A stretch of DNA of 64,000 nt from Candidatus Poribacteria bacterium (GTDB lineage Bacteria > Poribacteria > WGA-4E > WGA-3G), in contig JAAXGN010000015.1 of the NCBI GenBank assembly GCA_012267415.1, positions 124,001 to 188,000 on the forward strand, in the 5' to 3' direction. Under the pieces are notes generated by a model that did not search any database, was not told where the DNA came from, and was given only the letters and a program-made list of their open reading frames with translations. Shown here in pieces: positions 25,282 through 34,745 of the stretch. Each line of letters starts with the position of its first letter. Position 1 is the first letter of the stretch. The position numbers and the translations under genes are program-made.

Positions 25282-26517
25282 ATGAAACCGAATCGAAAAA
25301 TAGAAAAACTGAACCTGCTTCTCAAGAAACATCATCAATATCGCGAAACTTGCTTGAATCTGATTGCTTCAGAGAATACACCGTCCCCATTAGTAGAAGC
25401 GTTATTTGACGAGAGATTGTCTCGGCGGTATGGCAATTATACCGGAATTGACCTTTTCCAACGAAATTACAAAGGCAATAGACATATCGCTGAAATTGAG
25501 GCATATACGCACTCCTTAGCAAAGGATCTGTTTTCAGCATCCTTCGTTGATATCCGTCCACTCTCTGGTAACATTGCAGGAATTGCGGCGACATTTGCTC
25601 TGGCAGAACCGGGTGATACTGTATTAGAGGTACATGATGGTCATAGTTATGCACATAAACTTGCATCATCGCCGCTAAGGGTAGACTTAGAGTCCATCCC
25701 TATTCCGTGGGATGAGCAGCGGTCAAATATCAATCTTCCTGAGACTCTAAAGCTGATTGAGGCACACAAACCGCAGATCGTAAATATCGGTTCAGGTGTG
25801 TTTTTATTTCCGCAACCTGTATCAGAACTAAAAAGTGTTATGCGGGATGTTAACCCTGGGTCCTACTTGATTTACGATGCTGCACATGTCATCGGTCTCA
25901 TCGCTGGTGGTAGGTTTCAATCACCATTGAAAGAGGGGGCGGATGTTATTATTTCCAGTACACACAAAACGTTGGCAGGTCCACAAGGTGGAATGGTATT
26001 AACGAATGATAAATCAATTGCGGAACGTATTGCAGATACGTTGTATCCGTTGTTGATGAGTAATCATCATCTGAGTCGGTTACCTGCATTAGCGATGACT
26101 TTTATAGAGTGGAAGGTATTTGGTGAAGAACATGCGGATGCCATTGTTTCCAACGCGAAGGCATTAGGACAGACTTTAGAGGAACGTGGTGTGCCAGTGT
26201 ATTGTGCCGAGTTTGATTTTACGGAGTCCCATACTATCATACCGATAGTATCTGAATTTGGAGATGGTGATGAGATAGCAGATCAATTGGAAGCATGTAA
26301 TATTATTGCTGGGGCCGTGAGCGTATCTCCCGATGGTGATGTATGTGGGTTACGTCTTGGTGTGCAAGAGGTAACGCGATGGGGAATGACTCCTGAGGAT
26401 GCTCCAGAAATCGCTGATTGTATTGTTGATGCGCTTAATGGGAAATCTGCAGATGAAGTTAAACCTGAAGTGGCACGATTAGCACGACGATTTGATACTG
26501 TGCAGTTTACTTTTTGA
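25282..26517 (+). CDS. Serine hydroxymethyltransferase-like PLP enzyme
   Basis: SHMT interconverts serine and glycine with tetrahydrofolate. This 411-residue protein keeps LNLIASEN near the start, RRYGNYTG, and the PLP lysine in SSTHKTLAGPQGGM. Asp in YDAAHVIGLIAGG pairs with the cofactor nitrogen. It is a divergent member: the usual DVHVNVQ- and YAEGYPG-type segments are altered (the latter to RRYGNYTGID). A beta-hydroxy-amino-acid aldolase or other serine-family substrate is therefore possible. A weak GGAG is 11 bases before ATG 25282. It is the first full gene of a long + strand run that continues with the Rieske cassette. Confidence 0.75.
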   Translation: MKPNRKIEKLNLLLKKHHQYRETCLNLIASENTPSPLVEALFDERLSRRYGNYTGIDLFQRNYKGNRHIAEIEAYTHSLAKDLFSASFVDIRPLSGNIAGIAATFALAEPGDTVLEVHDGHSYAHKLASSPLRVDLESIPIPWDEQRSNINLPETLKLIEAHKPQIVNIGSGVFLFPQPVSELKSVMRDVNPGSYLIYDAAHVIGLIAGGRFQSPLKEGADVIISSTHKTLAGPQGGMVLTNDKSIAERIADTLYPLLMSNHHLSRLPALAMTFIEWKVFGEEHADAIVSNAKALGQTLEERGVPVYCAEFDFTESHTIIPIVSEFGDGDEIADQLEACNIIAGAVSVSPDGDVCGLRLGVQEVTRWGMTPEDAPEIADCIVDALNGKSADEVKPEVARLARRFDTVQFTF

Positions 26518-26553
26518 TATTCTATATGATAGTTGTATCATAGCAACATGTAA

Positions 26554-26580
26554 GTTGGGTTTCGCCACGCTCTACCCAAC
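26554..26580. repeat. GTTGGGT palindromic repeat
   Basis: GTTGGGT (26554-26560) and ACCCAAC (26574-26580) form a 7-bp stem around TTCGCCACGCTCT. It lies between the SHMT-like and first Rieske gene and may act as a weak terminator. Short repeats of this kind are commonly interspersed in bacterial genomes. Confidence 0.5.
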
Positions 26581-26616
26581 GTTCGAATTGACAATGATGT
26601 AAAAAGGAATAAGACT

Positions 26617-28353
26617 ATGCAAAACAATACACCCGGATGGGTGAAGGTTGCTGAGTTAAGTGATGTGCCTGAAGGACAACCGAAGGCAGTAAAGATGGGA
26701 GAAGGACGGAGCATTGCTCTCTTTAACGTTGAAGGGAAGATATATGCTACCGACAATCAATGTCCTCATATGGGATATCCCTTAACACGCGGTACGATTC
26801 GGAACGGAATTCTGACTTGTGATTGGCATCGTCGGAGTTTTGATTTAGAAGGTGGCGGATGTTTCCATGTGGAGTGTGATGATCTGAAGGTTTTCCCGGT
26901 TGATATTCGTGGAGACGAGATATGGATTGAACCCGGTGATCTAACATACCGCCGCGCAGAAGAACATAAAAAGTTGCTACGAGAAGGACTTTTGAGTGAA
27001 GACCGTTGGACAATGTCCAAAGCAATTGCGTTATTGCTTAAGGGCGGCGTCCCAGAAGAAGAGGTGATGGGTTCGATTCTGGAACACGTTGCGCGCCATA
27101 TCCCATCAGCTCATGGGTCAGAAGGTGGTGCGGATGTTTCTAAACTTATCAACGGTCTCCGAGTTGGGAGTAGATATGAGGGTGAAGATAGACTCATCGC
27201 TGTAACAACTGCTGCCTGTTCCGCTGCTGGAGAAGCACGTGAACGACTTGAAGTTGTGCCACTTCCCGAACCTGTTTCATGGGAAAAGATTGAGCGATGG
27301 GTTCGTATTTTCTCTTATGAAGGTCAGGCAGGACGGATTGAAAGATGTTTGTTCACTGCTTATGAAAAGGGTGATGAAGACAGATTGCGACCACTTCTTT
27401 TTGAGTGTTCTGTTGAACCCAAATTTATTGATGAACCGCAGATTCCGCTTTATGTAAGTTATCTTTCTGAAGTGGTTGACGAATTTGGATGGGATAGGAC
27501 GAAAGACCTGTTTTTTTATCTCGGGGCAGACCTTGTAGGACATCATCCTGCGGATCCTGAACGATATCGTAGAGATGCAATTAACATCCTGCAGGAGATG
27601 AAGTCCACGATCGAAAGTGCAACATTAGAGCGGACGAATAAATTCGATGAAGATGCGTTTGTTGAAGCACTTACCAGTGTAGATCTTCAACGTTCATTTG
27701 AAGAGGTGCAAGCAGTTATCGTTGATGGTGTTAGGTTAGACAAAGTTATAACCACACTTGTTCTGCTTGCGGCGGACCGTATGGCGAACACACCTGTGAA
27801 CGTAGATGCAGGGTGGTGGAACTTAACGATGGAGCTCAACTTGGCATCGTCCTTACGTAGTGCCAAGCAGGTCGGTGGAGAGCTTGTCGCAGCGAAAGGA
27901 CTTTTCCACGTTGCATGGCAAATCTTTGCAGATCGCTGGATCAACATCCCCACGCGTCTTCTGAGCGAACCTTTAAGTGATAAGAAACTCGCTGTTGCGA
28001 ATGAAGAGGCGGGTATTGACCTTGTTATTAACACTATTGAGTCACTCAATGTGCAAGATGTAGGACCGCAGGTGCTCAGATATTTGAATGCAGGTTATTC
28101 TGCTGAGAATCTACTGATGGCGATTGGACATTCCGTACTATGGGATGATACTGGTAGTGAAGTATTGCCGACATTACGTACCATTTTTGATGAATGGAAA
28201 CACGCTGAAGGACATCCTGCACAACCACAGTTACTGGTAGGATTAGCACGTTATGTCACAGATATCCGTTCTAATACGGATAACAAATCTGCGGCTACGA
28301 CAGCGATGAATTTCGCCGAAGGTAGAACAACAATTGAGGTATTTGAGGCGTAA
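26617..28353 (+). CDS. Rieske [2Fe-2S] protein with large C-terminal helical domain, copy 1
   Basis: Residues 1-110 form a Rieske ferredoxin-like domain with all four ligands: Cys49 and His51 (CPHMG), Cys68 and His71 (CDWH). About 460 residues follow that I do not recognise. They appear all-helical, with conserved marks EDRLIAVTTAA, a central AADRMANTPVN then GWWNL, and FADRWINIP, which are shared with the second copy at 29327. No signal peptide or membrane segment is visible, so it is probably a cytoplasmic electron-transfer protein or oxygenase-like enzyme. AAGGA lies before ATG 26617. It is followed seven bases later by the ankyrin gene and then copy 2, clearly one transcription unit. Confidence 0.8.
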   Translation: MQNNTPGWVKVAELSDVPEGQPKAVKMGEGRSIALFNVEGKIYATDNQCPHMGYPLTRGTIRNGILTCDWHRRSFDLEGGGCFHVECDDLKVFPVDIRGDEIWIEPGDLTYRRAEEHKKLLREGLLSEDRWTMSKAIALLLKGGVPEEEVMGSILEHVARHIPSAHGSEGGADVSKLINGLRVGSRYEGEDRLIAVTTAACSAAGEARERLEVVPLPEPVSWEKIERWVRIFSYEGQAGRIERCLFTAYEKGDEDRLRPLLFECSVEPKFIDEPQIPLYVSYLSEVVDEFGWDRTKDLFFYLGADLVGHHPADPERYRRDAINILQEMKSTIESATLERTNKFDEDAFVEALTSVDLQRSFEEVQAVIVDGVRLDKVITTLVLLAADRMANTPVNVDAGWWNLTMELNLASSLRSAKQVGGELVAAKGLFHVAWQIFADRWINIPTRLLSEPLSDKKLAVANEEAGIDLVINTIESLNVQDVGPQVLRYLNAGYSAENLLMAIGHSVLWDDTGSEVLPTLRTIFDEWKHAEGHPAQPQLLVGLARYVTDIRSNTDNKSAATTAMNFAEGRTTIEVFEA

Positions 28354-28359
28354 TTCCTG

Positions 28360-29325
28360 ATGAAACAGACCGATTGGCACTTGCAGCGTGGTGCATTTAT
28401 TGATGCTGTGAATAACGGTGATGCACAATACGTCAAAACGTTGTTGGCAGAAAACAGTGAGCTTGTAAACACTCTTGATTGTGACGGTATGTCGCCATTA
28501 CATTTCGCAGCAACGCCGCGTATAGCAGAAATTTTGCTCAATCACGGTGCTGATATCAATCTACGTGATCGTGACCATAACGGAACACCAGCACAATGGA
28601 CGATACGCAAAAGACCTGAGGTCTGTCGTTACCTCCTTGAACAGGGTGCTAAGGCGGATGTCATCCTCTACTGTGTGATGGGTGATGTTGAACGGGCAAG
28701 GAGAGAATTTGAAAAGAGCCCTGAACTCCTGACGTTGCGGATTAATGTAAAATCACCTAAAGGATACACTGTTCCATCCAAGTCAGATGGCGAGGAATTG
28801 GCTGAAGTTCCCGGTGGACATGTTTACGCTTATCAGATTGGACCGACGATGCCGCTGCTTGAAATAGCACTGCAATCTAAGCAGACAGAAATCGTTGATC
28901 TGCTTATAGATTTAGGATATGAAATCAATTTACGTGATTGGTATTCACTGGTCGGTCAAGGTCCGAAGCGGTTTGATGCATTACTCAAAGGTTTTATTGC
29001 CAAAGGTCGTGACATCAATGCGCTGCAAAAGCATCGCAAAGGTATGTGGTCACCACTGCATTGGGTTGCACAACGCGGTTTAACTGTAGGGATTGAAACG
29101 TTGTTAGAGAACGGTGCTGATCCGAATGTGACAGATGATAAGGGACAGACACCTTTACACTTTATCGCGCAGAAGGGGATCGGCAAAAATCAGGTGCAGC
29201 TATTGCTTGAACATGGTGCTGATCTCAGCATTCGTGACGATGCTGGACAAACTCCGCTTGATTACGCTAAGAAGACTAAACGTAAATCCTTTGTGGATTT
29301 CTTAACGAAGTTAGGAGAAATATAA
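28360..29325 (+). CDS. Ankyrin-repeat protein between two Rieske genes
   Basis: The 321-residue protein carries about six ankyrin repeats. Clear ones are SPLHFAATPRIAEILLNHGA, then TPAQWTIRKRPEV with LLEQGAK, SPLHWVAQRG with LLENGADPN, and TPLHFIAQKG with LLEHGADL. The ending is the capping TPLDYAKKTKRKSF. The region around residues 140-205 is divergent and longer than a standard repeat (GGHVYAYQIGPTMPLLEIAL). It starts seven bases after Rieske copy 1 and ends one base before the ATG of copy 2, so it is likely a scaffold for these proteins. A partial, deleted copy of this gene lies at 24784. No catalytic motif is visible. Confidence 0.88.
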   Translation: MKQTDWHLQRGAFIDAVNNGDAQYVKTLLAENSELVNTLDCDGMSPLHFAATPRIAEILLNHGADINLRDRDHNGTPAQWTIRKRPEVCRYLLEQGAKADVILYCVMGDVERARREFEKSPELLTLRINVKSPKGYTVPSKSDGEELAEVPGGHVYAYQIGPTMPLLEIALQSKQTEIVDLLIDLGYEINLRDWYSLVGQGPKRFDALLKGFIAKGRDINALQKHRKGMWSPLHWVAQRGLTVGIETLLENGADPNVTDDKGQTPLHFIAQKGIGKNQVQLLLEHGADLSIRDDAGQTPLDYAKKTKRKSFVDFLTKLGEI

Positions 29326-29326
29326 A

Positions 29327-31075
29327 ATGTTATCAGAAAATGGAAATTTTGTAAAAGTCGCTGCCCGCGATGATATAGCAGAAGGGAAACCGAGGGCAGT
29401 GAGAGTTGAAGGACACAGTATTGCCTTATTTGAACATGAGGGTAATGTCTATGCAACAGATAACCAATGTCCACACATGGGATATCCGCTTATCAGAGGA
29501 CACGTCAAACGTGGTGTATTAGCCTGTGATTGGCACGGTTGGAGTTATGATATGGAAGGTGGTGGGTGCTTCACTGGTGGATGTGATGACCTTGCTACAT
29601 TTCCCGTTGATGTTCGAAATGGTGATATCTATGTAGATGTTGGTAGTGGTGGAAAGAAACGTGATGATGCACACTTTCTGTTGTTAAAAGAAGGTTTGTT
29701 CTCTCACGACAGTTGGACGCTTTCCAAAGCGATTGCTATTATGTTAGCAAAAGGTGTCTCAGAAGAAGAGACTTTAGAGATCATGGTTAAGCACATGGTG
29801 CGTCATATTACGACAGCGGAAGACTTCCGAAGCGGTGGTGGTCGTGTCGCGACATATATGCATGGGATTAAGGTTGCGAACATGTATGAAACCGATGACC
29901 GTCTAATTCCGCTGATGATTGCGGCGACGCATGCTGCAGGTGGACATAATGACTGTCCTGCCCGTCAACCGCTTCCGCCTCCGGTGAACTGGGAAAAACT
30001 TGAAAACTGGATAAGAGTATTCACAGCGGATAAAGAATGGGAAGGGATCGAGAAATGCCTTATCACAGCACGACACTTAGGTGGACACGAGGATAAATTC
30101 ATTCCGTTGTTCTTAGATTGTGCATCGCAATGGTTCTTTCTTGCCGCTTCCAGAAACCTTATTGATCTGTGTCATTTGGCTGAATTACTTGAAAAATGGG
30201 GTTGGGAATTAACGGGTGAGTTGGTTTGCAACCTTAGTGCCAAGATACTTGGTCAGGGACGTGGTCGTCCAGGAGAACGTCTCCGCGAAGCTATCCAAAA
30301 GGTGGAAGAGCTTGAGCATATATTTGATGAACTTCCACAAGAAAAGTCACCTGACGCGGATGTTGAATTTGACGAGGATGAACTATCTGCGGATCTCGTC
30401 AGTGGGGATATAGACACGATTTTTGATGCTATTGCCAAAGTTCTCACTGCGGGTGTTTCCATTGATGCAATAGCAACTACTATGGTCATGACTGCTGCTG
30501 ACAGGATGGCAAGGACACCAGTCAACATGAGTCCAGGGTGGTGGGATCTACAAGAGGAGATGGAATTAGCTGCTAATGTCAGGAAGGTACTACGTTTCGG
30601 TGGCACAAAAGTTGCTGCAAGAGCACTCTTCCATTGTGGATGGCGTTTCTACGCTAACCGCTGGCTAAACATCCGTCATCAACCGATCTCAGAAGCAAAA
30701 ACGACCACAACCACTAAAGTTCTTGATGAAGACATTGCACTTGACGCAATTATTGATGGGATAGAATCTGTCCGCATTCAGGAAATTGGAAGACGTACCC
30801 GTGAGTATCTGAATTCTGGATGTTCAGCTGAGAAACTGGTCTATGAAATGGGACAATGTATCCTCAAGGATGACAATGGTGAAGACCTGCTGAGTACTAT
30901 TCACATTGTGGATAGAGAGTGGCATTACTGTGATACGCATCCTGCCAGAAACCAACTGATCGTTGGTTTGGCACGATGGGCAACTGATGTACGTAGACGT
31001 ACCGGTAACGATTCCGCTGTGCAAACTGCACACCGTTTCGCCAAAGGTGAAACTGCTACGGAATTGTATGAGTAG
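29327..31075 (+). CDS. Rieske [2Fe-2S] protein with large C-terminal helical domain, copy 2
   Basis: This is a full-length paralog of the gene at 26617, in the same order and with similar length (582 residues). Rieske ligands are Cys48, His50, Cys67 and His70. The C-terminal part repeats the shared marks DDRLIPLMIAATHAAG, AADRMARTPVNMSPGWWDL and FYANRWLNI; in the first 200 residues HMVRHITTAED parallels HVARHIPSAHG of copy 1. The ribosome binding site AGGAGA overlaps the end of the ankyrin gene. After its stop a short hairpin at 31096-31121 may end the transcript. The divergence between copies suggests an old duplication with kept function, perhaps a heterodimer. Confidence 0.8.
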   Translation: MLSENGNFVKVAARDDIAEGKPRAVRVEGHSIALFEHEGNVYATDNQCPHMGYPLIRGHVKRGVLACDWHGWSYDMEGGGCFTGGCDDLATFPVDVRNGDIYVDVGSGGKKRDDAHFLLLKEGLFSHDSWTLSKAIAIMLAKGVSEEETLEIMVKHMVRHITTAEDFRSGGGRVATYMHGIKVANMYETDDRLIPLMIAATHAAGGHNDCPARQPLPPPVNWEKLENWIRVFTADKEWEGIEKCLITARHLGGHEDKFIPLFLDCASQWFFLAASRNLIDLCHLAELLEKWGWELTGELVCNLSAKILGQGRGRPGERLREAIQKVEELEHIFDELPQEKSPDADVEFDEDELSADLVSGDIDTIFDAIAKVLTAGVSIDAIATTMVMTAADRMARTPVNMSPGWWDLQEEMELAANVRKVLRFGGTKVAARALFHCGWRFYANRWLNIRHQPISEAKTTTTTKVLDEDIALDAIIDGIESVRIQEIGRRTREYLNSGCSAEKLVYEMGQCILKDDNGEDLLSTIHIVDREWHYCDTHPARNQLIVGLARWATDVRRRTGNDSAVQTAHRFAKGETATELYE

Positions 31076-31095
31076 AACATACTAACACTGATGTG

Positions 31096-31121
31096 GGGTA
31101 AGGTATAAATGCCTTACCCTT
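31096..31121 (+). terminator. Possible terminator after the Rieske cassette
   Basis: GGGTAAGG and CCTTACCC form an 8-bp stem with an 8-base loop, but only two T follow directly, so termination may be partial. It lies 20 bases after the stop of Rieske copy 2. Confidence 0.5.
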
Positions 31122-31158
31122 CATACTTATAGTGAACTTCAGAATTAACGGATGTGCT

Positions 31159-31665
31159 ATGAACAATAATAACGAATCTTATACCGATGAAAAGGGACGC
31201 ACCCGTTGGCGCGTCAACGATGAAATCTCAAATAGATTACTGGAGTTACATACGTTCCTTATAATTGCAGGCTATCCCGAAGACCACGCATCACGATACC
31301 CTCGTTTAGCACATTCTATATCCCGTTTTCCTGAATCTGTCGCAGATCTTGTTGATCAGGGACGACTAATAGAAGAAATCGGAGGCGTTGGTCAAATCGT
31401 TGAGACTATCATCATACAATACTTGGAAACAGGAACCTGTTCAAAGATACAGGAATATGCAGGAGATATTCCACAGTCAATCGCAGAACTTGTACCTATA
31501 CCTGGTCTTGGGGCTAAGACCATAAAACGACTCTATGAGGATGTTGACGTGGTCAGTCTTGCTTCACTTAGAACTGCAATTGATGATGGTAAACTTAAAG
31601 GATTTAGAGGTATTGGCAAGAAGACTTTGGATAAAATTGAGGAATACCTTGATGCAAACCTATAA
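31159..31665 (+). CDS. PolX-type helix-hairpin-helix protein without polymerase domain, copy 1
   Basis: The protein corresponds to the N-terminal 150 residues of bacterial PolX/DNA polymerase beta enzymes: an 8-kDa-like helical region (LLELHTFLIIAGYPEDHASRYPRL cut short here), a first HhH (IGGVGQIVETIIIQYLETG) and a second HhH (VPIPGLGAKTIKRLYED), then FRGIGKKTLDKIEEYL. HhH motifs bind DNA backbone without sequence preference. The palm, fingers and PHP parts of PolX are absent. ATG 31159 is chosen; GTG 31132 would add nine residues. It is followed 27 bases later by the MORN protein, and this pair recurs at 33641-34592 around a WD40 lipoprotein. Confidence 0.8.
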   Translation: MNNNNESYTDEKGRTRWRVNDEISNRLLELHTFLIIAGYPEDHASRYPRLAHSISRFPESVADLVDQGRLIEEIGGVGQIVETIIIQYLETGTCSKIQEYAGDIPQSIAELVPIPGLGAKTIKRLYEDVDVVSLASLRTAIDDGKLKGFRGIGKKTLDKIEEYLDANL

Positions 31666-31692
31666 CACGGTTTATCCGACTGGACAACACTT

Positions 31693-32163
31693 ATGGCTAA
31701 TTCACGAACAACTGGCGAAATGATTGACGATAAAAAACATGGGAAGTGGATTACCTATTACCAAAATGGCATGAAACGCAGCGAAGGAAATTATGCACAG
31801 GGTAAGAAGGAAGGTCTATGGGTCCATTACCACAAGAATGGCAACGTTGAAAGTAAAGCCTCCTTCAGTGATGGAAAGTATGAAGGTGAATGTATTACTT
31901 ATCATCCAAACGGGAATCTGAGATCTTGTGGGGTTTATCCTAAACACATAGGGAAATCCTACGATGGTAAGAAGGAGGGTGCTTGGTACAATTACGAAGA
32001 AGATGGTGAAACTGTATGGTTAATCGTCACTTACAAGAAGGGAGGCAGTCGTGCGAAACCTGATGAGTATCCGCTTGGTGTTTGTCATGTCTGCGGTGAA
32101 GGGAGACGATTAAGTTGGGAAGGTAGATGTCCAAAATGTGGTGAAGCAATTGATGCGATGTAG
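31693..32163 (+). CDS. MORN/YwqK-type repeat protein with C-terminal zinc ribbon, copy 1
   Basis: The 156-residue protein has about four MORN-like repeats of the form G-x-W-x-x-Y/H-x-x-N-G (GKWITYYQNG, GLWVHYHKNG, GECITYHPNG, GAWYNYEEDG). It ends in a zinc ribbon with Cys131, Cys134, Cys146 and Cys149 (CHVCG...CPKCG). MORN-type beta-hairpin repeats of the YwqK group occur in antitoxin-like proteins and effectors. No signal peptide is present. It follows the HhH gene with a short gap and a weak ribosome binding site. The partner copy at 34128 keeps all four Cys at the same positions. Confidence 0.82.
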   Translation: MANSRTTGEMIDDKKHGKWITYYQNGMKRSEGNYAQGKKEGLWVHYHKNGNVESKASFSDGKYEGECITYHPNGNLRSCGVYPKHIGKSYDGKKEGAWYNYEEDGETVWLIVTYKKGGSRAKPDEYPLGVCHVCGEGRRLSWEGRCPKCGEAIDAM

Positions 32164-32314
32164 GTTGATTTAGGTTGGTAAGCGTTTCTATATGGTGTTG
32201 TCTGTAGGAGCGATCTCCGAATCGCGAATTATATTGTTTGAGAATCGGATATGTTGTGCTACAGTATAGTTCAAGTAATTATATGGTTCACTCAAAACAT
32301 ATCAGGAGAAACAG

Positions 32315-33598
32315 ATGAAAATTGCATTTCGTTTTTTAATATTGGTTAGTACCTGCTTTATCACTTTTTCCCTGGCGGGTTGTGTGCTTATAATGGATGG
32401 CATTGTAAAACCACCCAATAATCAACCTACTGTTGAAGAATTTACTGTTCCAAACGTGTTTGAGTCTGGAGAAACACTGGAATTTCGTATTGCTGCAAGT
32501 GACCAAGATGGTGATACATTGACCTTTACATGGCAAGCAGATGCCGGACAACTGAATACAACGTCAGGGACAACGGTAAAATGGACTGCTCCGAAGGATG
32601 TTGCGGCTGTTAACATCATTGTCTCTGTGAATGATGGGGTCGGTAAACCCACAAGGGCAGAGAAAATGATACTAAGTTCTCACCCCAAAACTTTTAGAGA
32701 ATATAAAACTCGATTGCTTACTGGACATACTGATAAGGTATACAGCGTAACGTTCAGTCCGGATGGCAAAATAATCGCGAGTGGGAGTGGAGACAAGACT
32801 GTTCGTCTGTGGGATGCTGCGACAGGAAAACATCTTCGTACACTGACAGGACGGCAGTGTACATTCACCAGTGTTTCATTCAGTCCGGATGGGAAAACAA
32901 TCGCTGCTGTGGGAGGCATAGATATTTATTTTTGGGATGTTGCGACAGGACTTCAGCTGCATACTATCACAGGGGATGCAAATGTCATTGATGAAGTATC
33001 TGATTTCCTGTGTGTCTCATTTAGTCCGGATGGAAAAACAATTGCAAGTGGCGGAGCAGTTAGGGACACGTCTGTCTATATTTGGGATGCACGTACTGGG
33101 ACGGAGATCCATAACCTTACAGGTCATGACTCTACTATATGGGGTGTCGCATTCAGTCCGGATGGAAAATTACTGGCAAGTGTAAGCGATGATGGCACTC
33201 TCCGTCTTTGGAATACTGCAACAGGAGAACATTTGCAGACGTTTACAGATAAACCTAATAGGTTTCGTTGTGTTTCATTCAGTCCTGATGGTAAGATCAT
33301 CGCGAGTGGCAATGGGGTGGAACTGACTCTTTGGGATACTGCAACTGGCAGACGACTTAGAACAGTTAGTTTCGCACCAGGAGGAGTCAGCTCTGTCTCG
33401 TTCAGTCCAAATGGAAAGACAATCGCTACTGGAGATTCACACGACAAAGTGCGTCTTTGGGATGCTGATACATTGACAGAAATCCAAGTATTCACAGGAC
33501 ATACGGCATGGGTCCCAAGTGTCGCTTTCAGTCCAGATGGAAACAGGCTCCTTAGTGGCTGCGGGAGTGAGGACGGAACTATTCGGATTTATGAATAA
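32315..33598 (+). CDS. WD40-repeat lipoprotein
   Basis: A signal peptide ends in the lipobox LAGC (about residues 20-23), so the mature protein should be a membrane-anchored lipoprotein. Residues 35-120 look like an Ig/cadherin-type domain ([18 protein letters not shown]). Residues 130-427 form seven WD40 blades marked by repeated FSPDGK and LWD, enough for one complete propeller. AGGAGAAAC precedes ATG 32315. It lies between the two HhH-MORN pairs and is on the same strand. Being outside the cytoplasm, it would not meet those proteins directly unless they function at the membrane. A degenerate palindromic repeat sits upstream at 32203-32226. Confidence 0.9.
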   Translation: MKIAFRFLILVSTCFITFSLAGCVLIMDGIVKPPNNQPTVEEFTVPNVFESGETLEFRIAASDQDGDTLTFTWQADAGQLNTTSGTTVKWTAPKDVAAVNIIVSVNDGVGKPTRAEKMILSSHPKTFREYKTRLLTGHTDKVYSVTFSPDGKIIASGSGDKTVRLWDAATGKHLRTLTGRQCTFTSVSFSPDGKTIAAVGGIDIYFWDVATGLQLHTITGDANVIDEVSDFLCVSFSPDGKTIASGGAVRDTSVYIWDARTGTEIHNLTGHDSTIWGVAFSPDGKLLASVSDDGTLRLWNTATGEHLQTFTDKPNRFRCVSFSPDGKIIASGNGVELTLWDTATGRRLRTVSFAPGGVSSVSFSPNGKTIATGDSHDKVRLWDADTLTEIQVFTGHTAWVPSVAFSPDGNRLLSGCGSEDGTIRIYE

Positions 33599-33640
33599 TA
33601 CGAGTGAACTCTCTATAAAAGATGAGGATGGACACAATCT

Positions 33641-34099
33641 ATGACAAACGCAGAAATCGCACAGAAACTATTGGAACTACACACAATACTGTTAGTTGCC
33701 GACTATCCAGAAGACCATGCATCGCGCTATCCCCGCTTAGCCTATACGATTTCTCGTATGGAGGAATCTGTTGCTGAACTGGTCGCTGAAGGAAAGTTAC
33801 AAGAGGCAATTCCGGGTGTGGGTGATATAGTTGCAACGATCATAACGGAATATGTTCAAACTGGAACATGCTCAAAGTTGGAAGAGTATGCAGCAGATGT
33901 ACCTGAGACAATAGTTGAACTCATCCCTGTTCCCGGACTTGGCGCGAAAACGATAAAACGGTTCTATCAGGAACTCGGTATTGATAGTTTAGCATCTCTC
34001 AAACAAGCAATTGATGAGGATAAATTTAAGGACTTTCGGGGTGTTGGCAAAAAGACATTGGAGAATCTCAAGGCATATATTGAAGAGAATATGGAGTAG
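33641..34099 (+). CDS. PolX-type helix-hairpin-helix protein, copy 2
   Basis: Paralog of the gene at 31159: the same YPEDHASRYPRLA segment, then IPGVGDIVATIITEYVQTG and VPGLGAKTIKRFYQELG, ending FRGVGKKTLENLKAYI. At 152 residues it lacks the 17-residue N-terminal extension of copy 1. Only the DNA-binding front part of PolX is present; no polymerase residues exist. GAGGATGG lies upstream of ATG 33641. It starts 42 bases after the WD40 gene and is followed by the second MORN gene, repeating the order of copy 1. Confidence 0.8.
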   Translation: MTNAEIAQKLLELHTILLVADYPEDHASRYPRLAYTISRMEESVAELVAEGKLQEAIPGVGDIVATIITEYVQTGTCSKLEEYAADVPETIVELIPVPGLGAKTIKRFYQELGIDSLASLKQAIDEDKFKDFRGVGKKTLENLKAYIEENME

Positions 34100-34127
34100 T
34101 CATAGTTAAAAAGGTGGAGGAAATATA

Positions 34128-34592
34128 ATGGCAAGTACACGAGATTCTGGGGAAATGGTTGATGGTAAGAAGCATGGGTATTGGATTACATATTTTGCGA
34201 GCGGGTTGAAGCGAAGCGAGGGAAACTACATTCACGGTAAGAAGGACGGTCCTTGGATCCAATATCATAAGAATGGCAACATAGCAAGTAGAGGCTTCTT
34301 CCGTGATGATAAGTTTGAAGGTGATTATATCTGCTATCATGAAAATGGAAATCGTAAATGGGGTGGTCCCTACAAAACACATGATGGCACTTCATCTGAT
34401 GGAAGAAAAATGGGAGTCTGGCACTGTTGGGAAGAAGATGGAGAGACTGTCTGGCGAATCATCACATATAAGAAAGGTGGTGCGCGTGCGAAACCCGACG
34501 AACATCCTTTCGGGGAATGTGCTGGTTGCGGTGAGGGAAGACGTTCAACATGGGGAGACAATTGTCCACGATGTGGTGAGGTGCTTGATTGA
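34128..34592 (+). CDS. MORN/YwqK-type repeat protein with zinc ribbon, copy 2
   Basis: Paralog of the gene at 31693, 154 residues, with MORN-like repeats GYWITYFASG, GPWIQYHKNG, GDYICYHENG and GVWHCWEEDG. The C-terminal zinc ribbon Cys131, Cys134, Cys146, Cys149 (CAGCG...CPRCG) is at the same positions. The whole alignment is without gaps until the last residues, so the duplication took place as a unit with the HhH gene. GGTGGAGG lies before ATG 34128. The IS605-type element begins about 90 bases downstream. Confidence 0.82.
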   Translation: MASTRDSGEMVDGKKHGYWITYFASGLKRSEGNYIHGKKDGPWIQYHKNGNIASRGFFRDDKFEGDYICYHENGNRKWGGPYKTHDGTSSDGRKMGVWHCWEEDGETVWRIITYKKGGARAKPDEHPFGECAGCGEGRRSTWGDNCPRCGEVLD

Positions 34593-34745
34593 TATTGATT
34601 TTTCACTTTCTGTCTGATGTGATACAAGACTTAAAACTGTATTGCTGTTAATAAAAGTCAAACTGATTTTTATCAAGAATCCGTCAAGACCTCTGCCTTT
34701 AGGTAGGGGATGTAGACGGCAGTTGACTTCATAAGTGAAAAACAT

